In this document: piece by piece, positions 1-35,400 of the stretch
Numbering within the stretch: position 1 is the stretch's first letter
Layout: each line of letters opens with the position of its first letter
Source: Nilaparvata lugens
Lineage: Eukaryota > Arthropoda > Insecta > Hemiptera > Delphacidae
Assembly (NCBI RefSeq): GCF_014356525.2
Contig: NC_052505.1
Location: 15,998,635-16,062,634, forward strand
DNA length: 64,000 bases
Reading direction: 5' to 3'
The notes under the pieces: model-generated
Seen by the model: only the letters and a program-made list of their open reading frames with translations
Database searches by the model: none
What the model was told of the DNA's origin: nothing
Translations under genes and position numbers: made by a program

Positions 1-1134
1 TGGGATATTGTCTCTCCAGTTTCAAGCCGGCCTTGATTATAAGCTTCTGTATTACATATAAAGGCTCCAGTGCAGTTCTAACTGCTCCTCCCCATGCAAT
101 AACACCATAACTTAAGGTCGACTGAACATAAGCAAAATAAACTGTCTTAATTTCCTGTTTGTTCAGGATGAAGCTTAGCTGATGAAAAATGTAAATAATT
201 TTTCTAAGCTTACGTTGCAAACTGATTATGTTATTCTCATATCTAAGGTTAGAATCTATTATAACTCCAAGATAGTTGTAACTCTTCACCCTATCAATGA
301 TCTGACAGTTGCTGACAGTGCCATAGGTATCATCACAGGAGTGCAATTTCAAAACTATATTATCTGGAGGCTCACTACAAGGTCTGAGTGCAATGGGCAG
401 GCATTTTGTCTTACCTACATTCATGGTGAGGATGTTCTGATCAAACCATGCCTTCAGCTTCTTCATTCCCATTTCAGCCTTTAAAAATGTTTCATTCCAA
501 CTTGCACCCCTAAATATTACAGCAGTATCATCCGCAAATAGGAAGAGCTCGCCTTCAATGTTCATCTTATCAATGTTATTAATGTAAACAAGGAATAAAA
601 CTGGCCCAAGGGTACTGCCCTGAACCACACCATATTCTACCTCACTGACTTCACTCATTTTTGGTCCGATGGAAACCACCTGTCTTCTATTACCAAGATA
701 GCTCTTGAACCAGGCCAAGGCCAAGCCTCTCACCCCCATAAACTCCAGTTTAGCAAAGAGTATGTCTCTGTCTATCGAATCGAAAGCCTTGGCCAGGTCA
801 ACAAAAACTGATAATACCTTCTGGTCTAGATTGATTGCCTCCATGAATGCCTTATTAATCGCAAACAGTGCATCCGAGGTATATTCTTGCTTTTCCGGAA
901 GCCGAATTGACGATTTGAAAGCAAGTTGTTTTCTTCCAAATACCTCTGAAATTGCAATTTGACACACTTCTCCAATATCTTTGATACAACACATAACAAG
1001 GAAATGGGCCTGTAGTTATTCATATCACTTTTACTGCTAGACTTGTGGATTGGTATAACCTTAGCAATTTTTAAATCCTCAGGGAACACCCCTGTTGTCA
1101 GGCTCAGATTTATAAGGTGAGTTAATGGGATCAA
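1..1134 (-). mobile_element. Non-LTR retrotransposon (jockey/CR1-like) reverse transcriptase fragment
   Basis: Read on the minus strand from 1134, the protein starts with the RT signature NNYRPISLL, then RQFGFRK. A frameshift near 880-900 moves the reading into another frame, which continues with VFVDLAKAFDS (motif A), GVVQGSTLGP (motif B, usually GVPQGS), the catalytic FLFADDTAVI and the thumb segment LSYGVIAWGG. It runs off the left edge. The active-site aspartates are intact, but the frameshift makes this copy a pseudogene. It lies in an intron, or beyond the last visible exon, of muskelin, in the same orientation as the gene. Confidence 0.9.
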
Positions 1135-22993
<21,859 letters not shown>

Positions 22994-23384
22994 CTGTAAT
23001 CAGAGTCAAGTGAGAATTAAATGTTAGTAACATTGCGGATTTCATGTAGAATGTACGGTTTTTGGCTGTTACACTTTTCGTGGAATATCCTGTATAGATA
23101 GTTCAGTGATATTGGATTTCTGTATATTGAATGTCATGAGCCATTAATACAGCCTCACTCCACACACCCTTCATCTAGCCTTTCATCTTCATTTTTACAT
23201 GTATATCATCAGGACTCACAACTAGAATAATGACGTCATAAACACCTAATAATAGCCTACTACTCACGGCCTGAACGATTCATTTTTTTTTTTTTTTTGG
23301 TTGCACTAAATTGTTTGCTGATTTCTCCTCCGAGTTAAGAGATTGACAAGCTTTAAGTATGGCATCAGGACAGTGCATGGAGCA

Positions 23385-24325
23385 TAGTGGCATCTAAGCT
23401 ACAGGAGGCAAGTTGACTTGGTGATTGGTGCCACTTCAGAGGAAAGGAGAATAACACATGGAGTTCCTCAAGGATCTGTGCTTGGGCCGCTGTTATTTCT
23501 CATACTCATCAACGATCTCCACCTACAGAATTCTAGTCAGCTATTTGCTGAAGACACTACCATAGTCGGTAAGGGCAGTGGACCCTTGGAAGCAAAATGC
23601 TGTGCACATGAGCTGTTTTCCGAGGATAAAAAGTTGTTTGCAGCAAATAAACTCAAGTTGAATGAGGCCAAGACACAGATGATGCTTTGTACTCTTAGTA
23701 CCCACACTCCAAGGGACGAAATAGTCACTTTGCTTGGCTTTGGAATCGATGCCAAATTAAGTTGGGAACCGCATATTGACCAAGTAAGCAGGAGACTGTC
23801 TAGAGTAATCTACCTGTTCAGAAAGCTGAGAAGCCTCCTGAGTCTCAAGCGACTTCTAATGATGCATCATGCGGTTGTTTGGCAGTCATGTGCAGTATGG
23901 GGTTCTCATCTGGGGCCATTCTCCACATGCCAATGAAATCCTGCTTCTTCAAAAGAAGGCACTGCGGATCCTTACATACATTGACTTCAACTCATCTTCA
24001 ACGCCTGAAATAGCACACCATCTTCGGGCTGTACATACTAGCCACACTTACCGCAGTGAAGATAAACAGGGCTAACATGATGAGTAGGAGTCAGGTGAAT
24101 TCATACGGTACCCGCGGAAGGCTACAGTTGGATACTCCAAGCTGTAGGTTGTCAAAAGTCAAGGACTATTTCCCAGTGTTGGCACTCAAAATGTTCGACC
24201 TACTGCCGGGCCCGGTGAGGGATCTTCCTATTGGTGTATTTAAGAAGAGGCTGTCAAGGTGGCTGATTGAAAGAAGTTATTATAGTCTCAGTGATTTCCT
24301 TGAGGATAGCTTTGAGGGAATGTGA
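23385..24325 (+). mobile_element. Non-LTR retrotransposon ORF2 fragment, frameshifted
   Basis: Encodes RRITHGVPQGSVLGPLLF (motif B), QLFAEDTTIVG (catalytic motif with FAED in place of FADD), FGIDAKLSWEPHID and RRLSRVIYLFRKL. After a frame change near 23890: VQYGVLIWGHSP and LLQKKALRIL, and after another near 24060: PVLALKMFDLLP and LIERSYYSLSDFLEDSFEGM, stop at 24325. The active-site change and two frameshifts show it is dead. It lies in the first part of the muskelin gene, opposite in orientation. Confidence 0.9.
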
Positions 24326-24329
24326 TCTC

Positions 24330-26032
24330 ACGCCATCTTGATTCCCCAGTTTAAAGTTTTTTATTTATTTTTGACCCGATCTTCATCACTCTTACAGGAG
24401 GAAAACATAAGCTGGAGTGTAGCTAAGGCAAAGTTTGCAATAATTTCATTCACCAAGATCATTAAAAGTGAGGAGGTGAATTTCAGCAGTGAGTTAAATG
24501 TTTTCAATACAGCCTGTTAAAAAGTTGTTTGTTATGATAGTATTTAGGTCTATAGTTTAATTACAAAAACCACATGGACATTTGAAAGAATGAAAAACTT
24601 ATGCACAGGATTAAGACTATAGGTGGCATGTAAAAGTTGAAAAGCTGCAATTGTTGAAGCTGCAATGTACCAATCTCCCAGAAGAGGGATATTCATCCCA
24701 AGGTTGCAAGGTTGCACAACCCCCGACAAATCAGGCAATAGAAACTTTCTTTTTTTTAAAGCTCGAATAACAACTCAATTTGATGGTCATATTATTACAA
24801 ATTATTTTTTCTCAATTCCGACAAAATTCATACAGCAGAAAGCCAGAGCAGATAGTCCAACATTTTGAATTAACGCGGTCCGAAGAAGGAACGCATAGCA
24901 TTTTCAACCTCCTTGGACAGTGCTGGAAAACCAGTTGGTTGCTATGACAACGGAAGGCATTTCGAGGATCGAATGGTTGCAGCGTTCCTATAACCAGTTG
25001 TATAGAAACTAACGATAAGATACCAACAATATCGATCTATGAAGACTGCCTTTGTATCGATAGTCGATAGTATCACACTATAGACGACAGACCACGTTGA
25101 AAAGTTTTTTTTTATTTGAGGATTGTTGGTGATGGAGTAATAAAAGAAATTAACGTGTGTTAATAATTAAGGATGTAAGTGGTCGTGTAATAAACGAAAG
25201 CTATATTTATTCTATTGAAAATTTATTGGATGATTTATTTAGTTTAATAGCAATTGAGAATCAAATTGAACTTGGGAAGTTTGTAAGACCTCTAAGTCTT
25301 GAAAATTCCACACAATCTATAAGGGTTTACGTGAGCGCGTTAGTACAAGCGGCATTTGAAAAAATACATATGTGCTATTGTATTTCCTGGCGAATAATAA
25401 TGAGACTGATAGATCAAAAATAGTTTTGGGCTTTCTATTTCTATTGTATTGTTTAAATCTTGTAACTTATTCATTTCCATGTTATCTCTTACAGTGACTT
25501 GGAATTTTGTTGATATAATTCAAGTTCTATGTAATGACAAATTAATAATCCCTATTTATTGCTCTCTTATTTACTATGAAAGTTACGATTGATATCTGCA
25601 ACCTCCAAACTATATTTAAACCAGCCGCCACTGCGCATCTCCTGTTCATCTAAGATTAAATGAACAGTAGATGGGAGATTAGATAAACAGGAGATCCTCA
25701 CAGTTGATGTGGTGCAAAGGATGCTGTCTTTCTTCGTAAAAAATAATTATAAGAAAAAGTTAGAAGAAAATTGAAAGTCACGGAATAAGAGATAAATAAT
25801 TCAAAAATCGTCTTGGTAAGAATGTGATACCATGATAATTATCCCGGATTACCAAAAAGGCAAAGACTTTTAAAAAAGAAGAGAGTGATTCTAAGAGATC
25901 TTTATATTATTGTCCATTTTAATGGGACCGTAGCTTAGCTCAATCATTTGATGTGAATATTGCAGTTGATAATTAAAATTTTTATCACTTAAAAATTTTT
26001 GTACATGGAAATAATTGGAGTTATCAAATATC
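24330..26032. other. Low-repeat stretch between muskelin exon 2 and the sid-1 start
   Basis: This stretch probably holds the promoters of both genes. A good splice donor (GGAT|GTAAGTGG) at 25171-25180 may end a sid-1 leader exon. An 88-codon open frame at 25157-25423 has protein-like composition (FVRPLSLENS) but no early ATG and no family I know. Confidence 0.4.
24938..24951. promoter_or_regulatory. X-box-like palindrome
   Basis: GTTGCTATGACAAC matches the RFX consensus GTTGCCATGGCAAC at 12 of 14 positions. It lies in the gap between the divergent muskelin and sid-1 coding exons. Role inferred only. Confidence 0.35.
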
Positions 26033-26245
26033 ATGGTATTTTCCATCTTGTTCAAAATGAGAAACGTTTTACTTTACTACGTGTTTCTGTCTTTTATCAG
26101 TACTGCAGTACTTAGTTTGAACTTTGAATCAGTTTTAAAGAATTCTGAAAACGCTACAGTTTTTCACTATTGTGAGTTCAATAAATTGTATAAATTTCAA
26201 GCCAACAACGCAACTGTGCTTGTTCTGGTATTTAATAAAACAGAG
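26033..26245 (+). CDS. sid-1: sid-1 coding exon 1 (signal peptide, ectodomain)
   Basis: Seventy-one codons. The hydrophobic stretch [17 protein letters not shown] after MRN is a signal peptide, which favours the second ATG (26057) as the more usual start; the first in-frame ATG is 26033. Donor GTGAGT. Confidence 0.85.
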
Positions 26246-29200
26246 GTGAGTTAATTTCTGAGACTGTTTTTAATTACTTCACAATGGTGCAATTCCTGAG
26301 TTTACATGAGTGAAGTTTAACTTAGGTACTCTTGAAATAAAGTTTTTTAACGTTTCAGTTAAATCACGTTTTTCTTGTTAGATTCGATTTTTTCTTTCCT
26401 AAAATTGTCAGGCCACACCACCCCCAGGCACTAAAGAGGAGACCGAGACATCTGGATGGCCACAGGGAGTGGTATACTGATGATGTGGCCAGTATAAGAA
26501 TATGCTCGCAAGAACCGATGTGAGGAAGGTAATGGTGACAGCTCTACTAGATATTGAAATTGTAAACAATTCTACAAGAGAAGGATCAAGCTGGCTAAGA
26601 GGTTGGCAACTGAGCTACGGTTTGAGGATGCACCTAACCAATGTAAAGCTGCCTGGGATTTAATAAATACAGAAAGATTTATGCCACGGAATAATACTTT
26701 GCAAGCGCAGATTACTTCAATGGCTTCTTTGCGGGTTTGGTTCAGGACATAGTGGGTGCCCTGTCGGATGCTGCCATTGATTCAATTGTTTTGTTGGAAG
26801 GAAGAAGAATCTAGCCGGAACATTCCGGCTTTTATAGTTCTCGTAACTAGCCTTGCGCCCAACCCGCAAACTGGAGGGACAGGGTCGTTTGAATAGAGTC
26901 GCCATATTCTAGACACCTGCTTTCACTGAAGCTTTTAGAGCGTAACCTACCCTGGATTCAATTTGAGTTGTGATTTCCTGGTCGCTGTGAGGATTATGAT
27001 GATTCCCTGGTCACCGACTATGGAGAAAACAAAACAAGTAAGTAAGGCTCTTCCGCCCTCTCCGCCGTTAGGATTTCGTCATCCGCTCTTGATGCCGTTT
27101 ACCAGTTCTTACCTAGGCAGGGGTCCTTAGTGGATGGTTGTTTAGACAGGAAGCATCCACCGCTTGCTGGCGTACCCAGGATTGCCACACCCGTAATTTT
27201 TATAATTTCCCTGAGGGGACCTCTTCGATACTTGTTTACTTCATACAGGTTGCCACCGGAGTCAGAAATACAAAACAAATTACAAGGCAATGTTTATTTA
27301 TTTATTTATTTATATACCTCAATCCTCAGGCCCCTTTCATTTAAATTCAATCATTCAGAACTAAAAAACTTCTAGAAAAGTACCACAGGCCTACACCCAA
27401 AACGGTTCCAATTCTAATTTTTACAACAGTCCAAATGTAGCTAGGTTATGAAATGTGTCACTTCAACATTCTTCAATTACACACTCAATTTACATTTAAA
27501 AACACAAAAAATCATTTTTAAATTGAAAAAATACTTCTAAATTAAATCAATTACAAATATCCAGACAACTGGATATTTATTTTCCAATATCTCAGGTATT
27601 TCTCTCATTTTCAGAACAGTACCATATATCCTGCACGAATAACCACTTCAAGTGATGCGGCTACTGAAGAAAATCCTCTGCTGTTTGCTGCTTGGCAGAA
27701 ATCACAGTTGACAACCTGGGAAGTGCCTCGTCTAGTTCCATCCAACAAGTAAGAGACATTTGAAAGCCATTTAAAAGTTTAAAGGAAGTGAAATTGTTAT
27801 CTACTTATATAAAAACTGTTATAGAAGGAATCTATGCTAAAATAGATGCGACTAAAAACCATTTCAAAGTTCCGATTAAAATAAATTATGTTTATTCGAC
27901 CCATTAGAAATGCTATATCTCTTTAAGGCTGTGCAAAGGCTAAAAATAAACTTTCTACTGGTAATATTTTTCAATAAATAAATTTTTCATTTTTAATAAA
28001 ATTGAATAACTTTTTCAAAGATTGATATTTTTAGAAAAAAAATTGTTTTACTAGATCAACAATACCATGAAGAATGGTTTATCTAATGGTATTTCATCCT
28101 CTAAATCTCGTGGATTTATCTCTCACCGAATTTGAAATGTTCTGTCCCTAAAATTTAAACTTAAGGCGCTCATATCTCAAAAAAGTAATTATAAGAAAAA
28201 ATGTTTTCCTGAGAAAACTTTTTCATTTTGATAGCTTGATGATATACAAATCGAAAAACTTTGAAAAATATTACCAGTAGAAAGTTTATTTTTAGCCTTT
28301 GCACAGAGTTGAAGAATATTGAACAAAACCTTATTTTTAATTTTATTACTGGATGTCAGCCTAAGAATCTTCCATTTGGACATGGGTCATGAGATAATAT
28401 AATCAAACAATCATGCTGATGTCAGGATTCTAACCATTCGATATCCATCGAATGTTTTATTGTCAATAAGTAGTATCGATTCTGTAATTTTAAAATAATT
28501 TCCATTTTTCAGGAATCTACTGTACAGGAATGTCACTCGTACATTGTGTCCACACTACGTCAACATCAACTCAACTGCACACATGGATTCTTTCTTCATA
28601 ACTGTATCAATAGATGCAAGCAATACTGACTTCACTATACGAGCTCAATTGGTTGACGATTTTGTTGTTGAGTAAGTAGAAAGAGTTTTCTGCACTCCCT
28701 TGTTTCCCTCTCAGATTAATTATCATTTCTCTGCCTGTTTCACTAATTTGCCTATTTTTTAATGAATCACAATATTGATTTATCATAATCCGTGATTCAC
28801 AAAAAAGTAAAACGTTTATGCAACATAAAGTAGAGATCAGTTAGTTGATATTGCTCTGATTATACAATCATCATGTATCTAATTATGGTTAGTCTGCACT
28901 CTTAACTATAGTGGGGACTTATTGAATGAAAAAGACTAAGAAATTGTCAAAAAACCACTGATTTATTGATAATTAGAAAGACCGGTTTCGGTTATTACAC
29001 ATTGACAATCAATGTAATAAGCGAAACCGGTCTTTCTAATTATCAATAAATCAGTGGTTTTTTGACAATTTCTTAGTCTTTTTCATTCAATATGAATAAT
29101 TACCACAATATCAACTTCTCAACTACACAACAAGTATAGTGGGGACCTTATAGTGAGTTATAACGGCATTATTTGATTAACATTGGTGTTGATATTGACA

Positions 29201-29362
29201 AGGCTATCCTTGTCTATCATTTGTCAAAACAGATAGCGCTATCCTTTTCTAACTCTACAGCGTTAGTAGTTCGCTTTTTAACAATTGAGAAATATAATTA
29301 ATTATATCATCTCAATTATGAAAATCTATCATTTACAAATGTATAGAAATGTGTGAAAAGAA

Positions 29363-29447
<85 letters not shown>

Positions 29448-32400
29448 GACGGATAAAATATCATTAATTGTTTAAAACAAGAACTAACAGTTAATATTAC
29501 ATCAAATACACCGGTATCAGCTTTATTCATTCATTTATTGTACAAAATATTACAATCATAATATAAATATGACATTGAAAGAAAAACTAGGCTGAGCCTG
29601 TACTATTTCTCTCCAAAAATTTTGATAAAAAGATAAAAAGTTAATTTTTATCTATAGATGGCTGTGGCAAGGCATAGAATCGACAACGCTGTCTCCTTTC
29701 TCTCTCCACTGTCATTGTAACGTAGACCTCAATATAACAGAAGCTGCTATGATAGTTGAACCTCCAGTATTCACATTGGGGAGTATAAATATGTATTATA
29801 ACGGTGCGTACAGATATACGCGCCGCGAACATGAGCAATTCGCTTTTAATCAGCTGACTATATCTGTATTTTTACAGAAACGGTAAGATACAGATATAAA
29901 AAGCTTGGCATCAGCTGATTAAAAGTGAATTGCTCATGTTCGCGGCGCGTAAATCTGTACGCACCTTAAGGTGCGTACCTTCTCTAATCTATTATATTTC
30001 TTACAAGGATATCCTGTAATCAATATTGGAAATTTTTCAATCTTTGTATTACATTTGAATAGGTGAGATTCAGTCAAGAAGGATACTTACTAGTTTTGTA
30101 ACTTAGATTCAAATTTTTTAAGGTTTTTCTCATTTGCATCCATATTTTATTTGTGTTCCAGTGTGGGAAGGCCGATTTCATTCACTGTATCACCGGCCCA
30201 TTCACAGTTCTATTCCTTCACGTTCCCTGACTATCTGAGCTCAGGGGTTCTGCGAATCAAATCTGACAATTCAGTCTGCATGAGCTTGTCCGTTCAAAAC
30301 TTCAGCGTATGTTTTATTTCACTCTATTCATAATCTAGTATAAAATTGCAGTGACTTTTGTGACCTACGCTCATAGAAAACGGATTCTACATAACGGATG
30401 TAATTTCCGCTCCGAGTAGTTAGTATAATTTTTATCACAAATGATACTGATGTCAATAATATTGTTAGATTAAATAATAAGGAAATCATTGTGCTTTTTT
30501 AATCCCGAATCTAGACCTTTGAATCCTACGCTCACAGTTATGTTATACATAACGGGAATAATTCACGTTGAGTAATTAGATAATTTGTAATTTTCAATTT
30601 TATTTATTTTTATTTATCTTATTTATACATTGATAGATACAATATCATTCTCAACTATGAATCATTGGGAAAGGAACAACAGGCTTTAAGCCCAAAACTG
30701 TTCATTTCCCAAATTTAGATAGAAATTGTCCAAAAATAGTTTATGTTTACACTTCATGGTTTTTGATACTGTTTAGGTCAATATGCCTGTTCCAAATTCA
30801 GAACAGATACTGATGTATCAAACATTGGTAGATTAAATAATAAGGCAATCTTTGTGCTATTTTTATTCCGAATCAAGTTATGACACAGTCCAAAAAAGCT
30901 TAATCATTCAGTAACAATTACTATATAATTACGGAGTGATCCGTGGTCTAGTGGATAGAGTGCTTGCGTAGCAGCATAGAGATCCCGGGTTCAAACCCTC
31001 TCACAACCAAAAGTTTTTTACAACCCAGATTACTCCCGTGTTATCGGATGGGCACGTTAAACTGTCGGTCCCGGCTGAAGTATGACAGTCGTAAGGCCCA
31101 TTGACGGCTCAAATTATATATTCAGGCGGTGGAACCTTCCCGCAAGGGACTCCCCACCAACAAAGCCATACGAATTTACTTACTATATAATTTTTGTTCA
31201 AATTAATCATGCAAACTATAAGTTATGAATTTAGTTGGATTAAATTAATATAGAACGGATTAGAAATATTTCACTCAATTATTACTTGAAACTAGAAAAT
31301 ATTTAGTTACTTGAGAAAATTGAAAACAAACTTTCATCCGATAGTAAATAACTTTCAACTATATTTTACCTTGCTGTTTTATCCATTCATCCTCTCATTC
31401 TAATCGGTCTCTTCATTTTTTTTTCAGTGTCCGGTTTATGACCAAGAAAACAACCTGAAATTCACAGGATACTGGGAAACAATCACAAAAAGTGGAGGAA
31501 TGCTTTTAACTGTAAGTTTTAATCTTGATGTGTCAAGCTCGTCAAATCTTCCAAGTAAACATATTCCTTTATCTATTAGCAAAAACCAATCATAATATAC
31601 AATGATCAATCGGGAAAAATATACAAATCGGGCATAAATAATATACAAATAATCGGGAACAATCGAAGAGAACAACGGGCATTGGTCAATATTGTATCTC
31701 TCCCAAATTTACAATAAATCAAAATATTCAATAACTTTTATTTTATTAATGGGTTTATGACATTGATCAGCTCCACAAAATTTGAAATTGATTGATATTA
31801 GTCGTCGTAAGAAACACATAATATTAGTATCAACTTTATCCTTACGTTGACATTTTTCTTCTTTTTTACATATAATAATCATTCTTTTCGCCACATCAGA
31901 ATATTTTGAGAATTGATCCATCTCCTCCAGATAGAAATGAATCTATCCTACAACCACTCAGTTATTTATTTACTTCATTCCACTATCACAATATCAGATT
32001 GGGAGAGAATCAACAGGATAAACCCAAAATTGTTTCTCTCCCTTATTTTGTAAAAAAAGTCCAATTTAGATTACCGGTATGTAAACACTTGAAAAAATTT
32101 TATATTTTTATATTATATTCCAATTCATTCTCTCAACAGTGGTAAATACTTTCTATATCAAGTCCAATGAAAACATTTCAGATCGACAACTAAACGTAAC
32201 TATTATAAACTATTGATGGCATATATGATTGAAATTGAAATTATCTTTTTCTACAACTGCGCGTAAAGAAAGAATTTACATACTCAATTCTCCTCGTAAA
32301 ACAGCTTATTTCTGAGGAGAATCTACTTTTTCGCTCGCTAACCATCTGCGCATGCGCAGTAAATTTTCTTTACGCTTGCAAATCATTCGCGCATGCGCAG

Positions 32401-35400
32401 AAGAGTTTCTTTACGCTTGCTAATCAGTTGATGATAAGCAGCTCGCCAAAGACAAAAACTCTCGGTCAGATCTTAACCTAAAAAGTCGGTAATTGTACCG
32501 ATTCTACAGCCATGATGGATATCAGTGTAGACAAATTATTATAAACTCCGCCAGATATAAGTGATTTAACAGGTTTGTGCAGTTGTAGAAAAAAATTTGT
32601 ATCTAATTCGCGCGTAATGCTTCTTTATCGCTCTTGCAAAATTATCACGCTCCGCTTCGCGTCGCGTGATAACTGTTTTGCGCGAGCGATAAAGTCGCGC
32701 ATTACGCTCTTAATACATAAATAGCTATTATTCTTCTTCTTAGAAAGTACAAACAATATACAATGTACATAATACAAAACTTGATGAAGGTTCCTCACAT
32801 GGGCAAATCCCACGGGATTGTTGATGAACATTTAGGTTTATAGGAATATGAATGTGCACCATACAGTTTTACTGCAGGGTTGATCTTGAAATGTTAACTT
32901 ATTCAACATAATGCCAAACTGCATGAAATTTGATATTACTTTAAAATATTTTGTTTTAGATTATGGTTGAAAGCTCAATTAAAATTTAATGTGTAAAATT
33001 ATAATAATTATCTCAAATATTTATTTATTATTCAACAATAGAATATTTTTCAACAATCCACTTGAGTTTAATAATTAGTAATATTTGTGAAAAAGTTTAC
33101 TCTTTGCCACTGTTAAGTATTCATTTTAAAGTAGATTTTAAATCCTATCCTATACTGTTGATGCTGTTGTAACAGTGAATTTATCATACCATACAATACT
33201 GTAAGGTTTTTAATTTTTTTTCAGTTCCTATTGTTTTTTTTTCTATTGATAAATTTTATTTATAGTCTATAGTTCTTGCTTCTGTTATTGCAATGATTGG
33301 TTCAATTTACTAGGTGGACTAATCTATGATCCCATGTATATTGTATACTAAAATAACTAAAATACTATTGTTTGTAAATGTATTTTTGAGACAAGACTTT
33401 GTAGCTCAAAAAATTAATCTAGTGAATCTCCAATCTCCAAGGCTTACTCTTTATATTCTTTTATGGTAGCCTATACGCTTTTGCAGTCTCAGTATATCCA
33501 ACATGAAAAATTGTTATTTAAAAAAAAAATTATCAATAAATTGGTTATTTTTCTAAAAAAAAAAAAAAAATCAACAAAAACTTATCCATGTATTATCTTT
33601 ATGTATTGTTGGAAATGTTAATTTTCAGAAAGAAGCGTTTCCTTTGAGAGTTTTCTTAGTTTTCGTGGTTCATTCGAACGACGGGGATTGCTCCGGACAC
33701 ATTGAAGGGAATTCTGGAAGCCCGGCTGACCGCATCAAGCGTGTTGAGCTCGAAATTATACCCAGTATAACATACCAAGACTATCTTATTGCAATGGCGG
33801 CCGTTCTCATTGCATTTGCGCTGATGTATATTGGTGCTTTCGGGGTGTTCGTCTGGGCTCATAAGAGGTAGATATCGCTTCATTTTTACAGTTTTTCAGT
33901 CACCGTTACTTATCTTATCAATGTTACATTTTCCTTTCTACGAGTTATTTGATAAAGCAAACCAATATTTATATTCATATTTAAGCAAACAATAGTATTT
34001 GGGCGGGGGGGCGGTTGACACAAGGGTCGCGCTGATAAGCTATCGCTTAGATAAGTTGAGAATCATGCGCCTGGTACTTCCGTAGGAAGGGTGACCGCTT
34101 GAGCTAACTCCTCTGAATATGATTCATGAGTTGTAAAATCGCTTCCCGGAGGTTCGGAACCTACCTAAAACTGTAGATCCATTCATCTCTCATTATCATT
34201 CGCCTCATTACCCAAGCACAGGCCTAGACTCATGTGGGCATCCCTATCAGAAAAAAAAATATTAAGAAAAGATAAACAGGCCCAAACTTCTTCTATTTCT
34301 CCTATTAACACAATTCTACATTATTGTTTGAATAAAATGTTCTCAAATTTGTCAATCTTACAAGGAAGAAAATCGTGTAACTGTCTTGACTTTCTAAATC
34401 TTTCGTATAACGCCTTTTAAAATCTCATATTTAATTTCTAGGATTCCCAGAATTGATGTATATCAGTTATAATATTATATTCCGTCCGTTACTTGCCTAT
34501 TCATTGATCAACTTGTTCCTTCCATTCAAATATTCAGTTGCATGATAATTGCACAATCATAGTAATAATGAATTTATTGTACTATTTGCAGGAAAGAAAG
34601 AAACGAACTCTCTGAGGAATATGACAGTTTTTGTGGTGAAGCTTCCGTTGTAACTCAGACTCTCTCAGGTCAGATTCATGATTTTTCAAACTAATATGTA
34701 AATTATATGAATAACTTTAGTGACTGACCGATAAATACAAGTTGTATTTACGTCCGTCAGTTTGCTTCTTAAAAAAGAAAATCAACAAACAAATTTTGAT
34801 AGTATTTAAATAATTTAATACATATTTGAATGATCGAATTAAAGTGTTACAGTAGTACCTAATGCTTTGATGGTGTAAGCAAAACTGTTGAGTGCATCTC
34901 CACTCGTGGGAACCGAGAGAAGGGACGTATCGTACTCAGACCTCAACTATACGGGCGTCTTAAACGCACTGAATTTTTTTCGCGCGTCTCCAGAATATAT
35001 GGCCTTTTATGGAGAGCGACTATTTCGCTCGTATAGTTTACCCCATGAGTGACAATGCCTACTGTTAACGAGGGGAAAAATTCAGCGCGTCTAAAATGCC
35101 TGTTTAGTTGAGGCCTTAGTGCTCCTACAAAATCAACTATAAAGCTTCTGACTCTTACATAACTGACTCAGAATATAACTCACATACAGTACGTTATTCT
35201 ACATAATTATACAAATATTTTCATTTTTTACACAATAATTATTCATTATATACTACATAATAAATTATACAGGTATTTATTTTCATACCAAGTAATATTT
35301 TCAATCTTTTACACAATATTTCATAGATACACTATATTCTAAATAATTATACAGCTATTTTATACGTTATTCTGCATAATTATACAAATGTTTTCATTTT

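Larger units (their letters stand above)
31512..33628. other. sid-1 intron with CpG-dense palindromic stretch
   Basis: Two copies of the recurring motif lie near 31655-31690 and 32003-32044. The stretch 32290-32710 stands out for CpG content (see separate entries). The rest is AT-rich with nothing recognised. Confidence 0.45.

Noticed and set aside
24938..24951. X-box as proof of ciliary regulation
   Set aside because: One 12/14 match in 64 kb can arise by chance; reported only as a weak candidate.
25157..25423. An 88-codon open frame with protein-like composition
   Set aside because: No ATG before its last part, no known family, and a strong splice donor lies inside; kept only as a note.
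30931..31010. A possible tRNA gene
   Set aside because: Box A and B are present but there is no clean cloverleaf, and the sequence continues as a SINE with target duplications.
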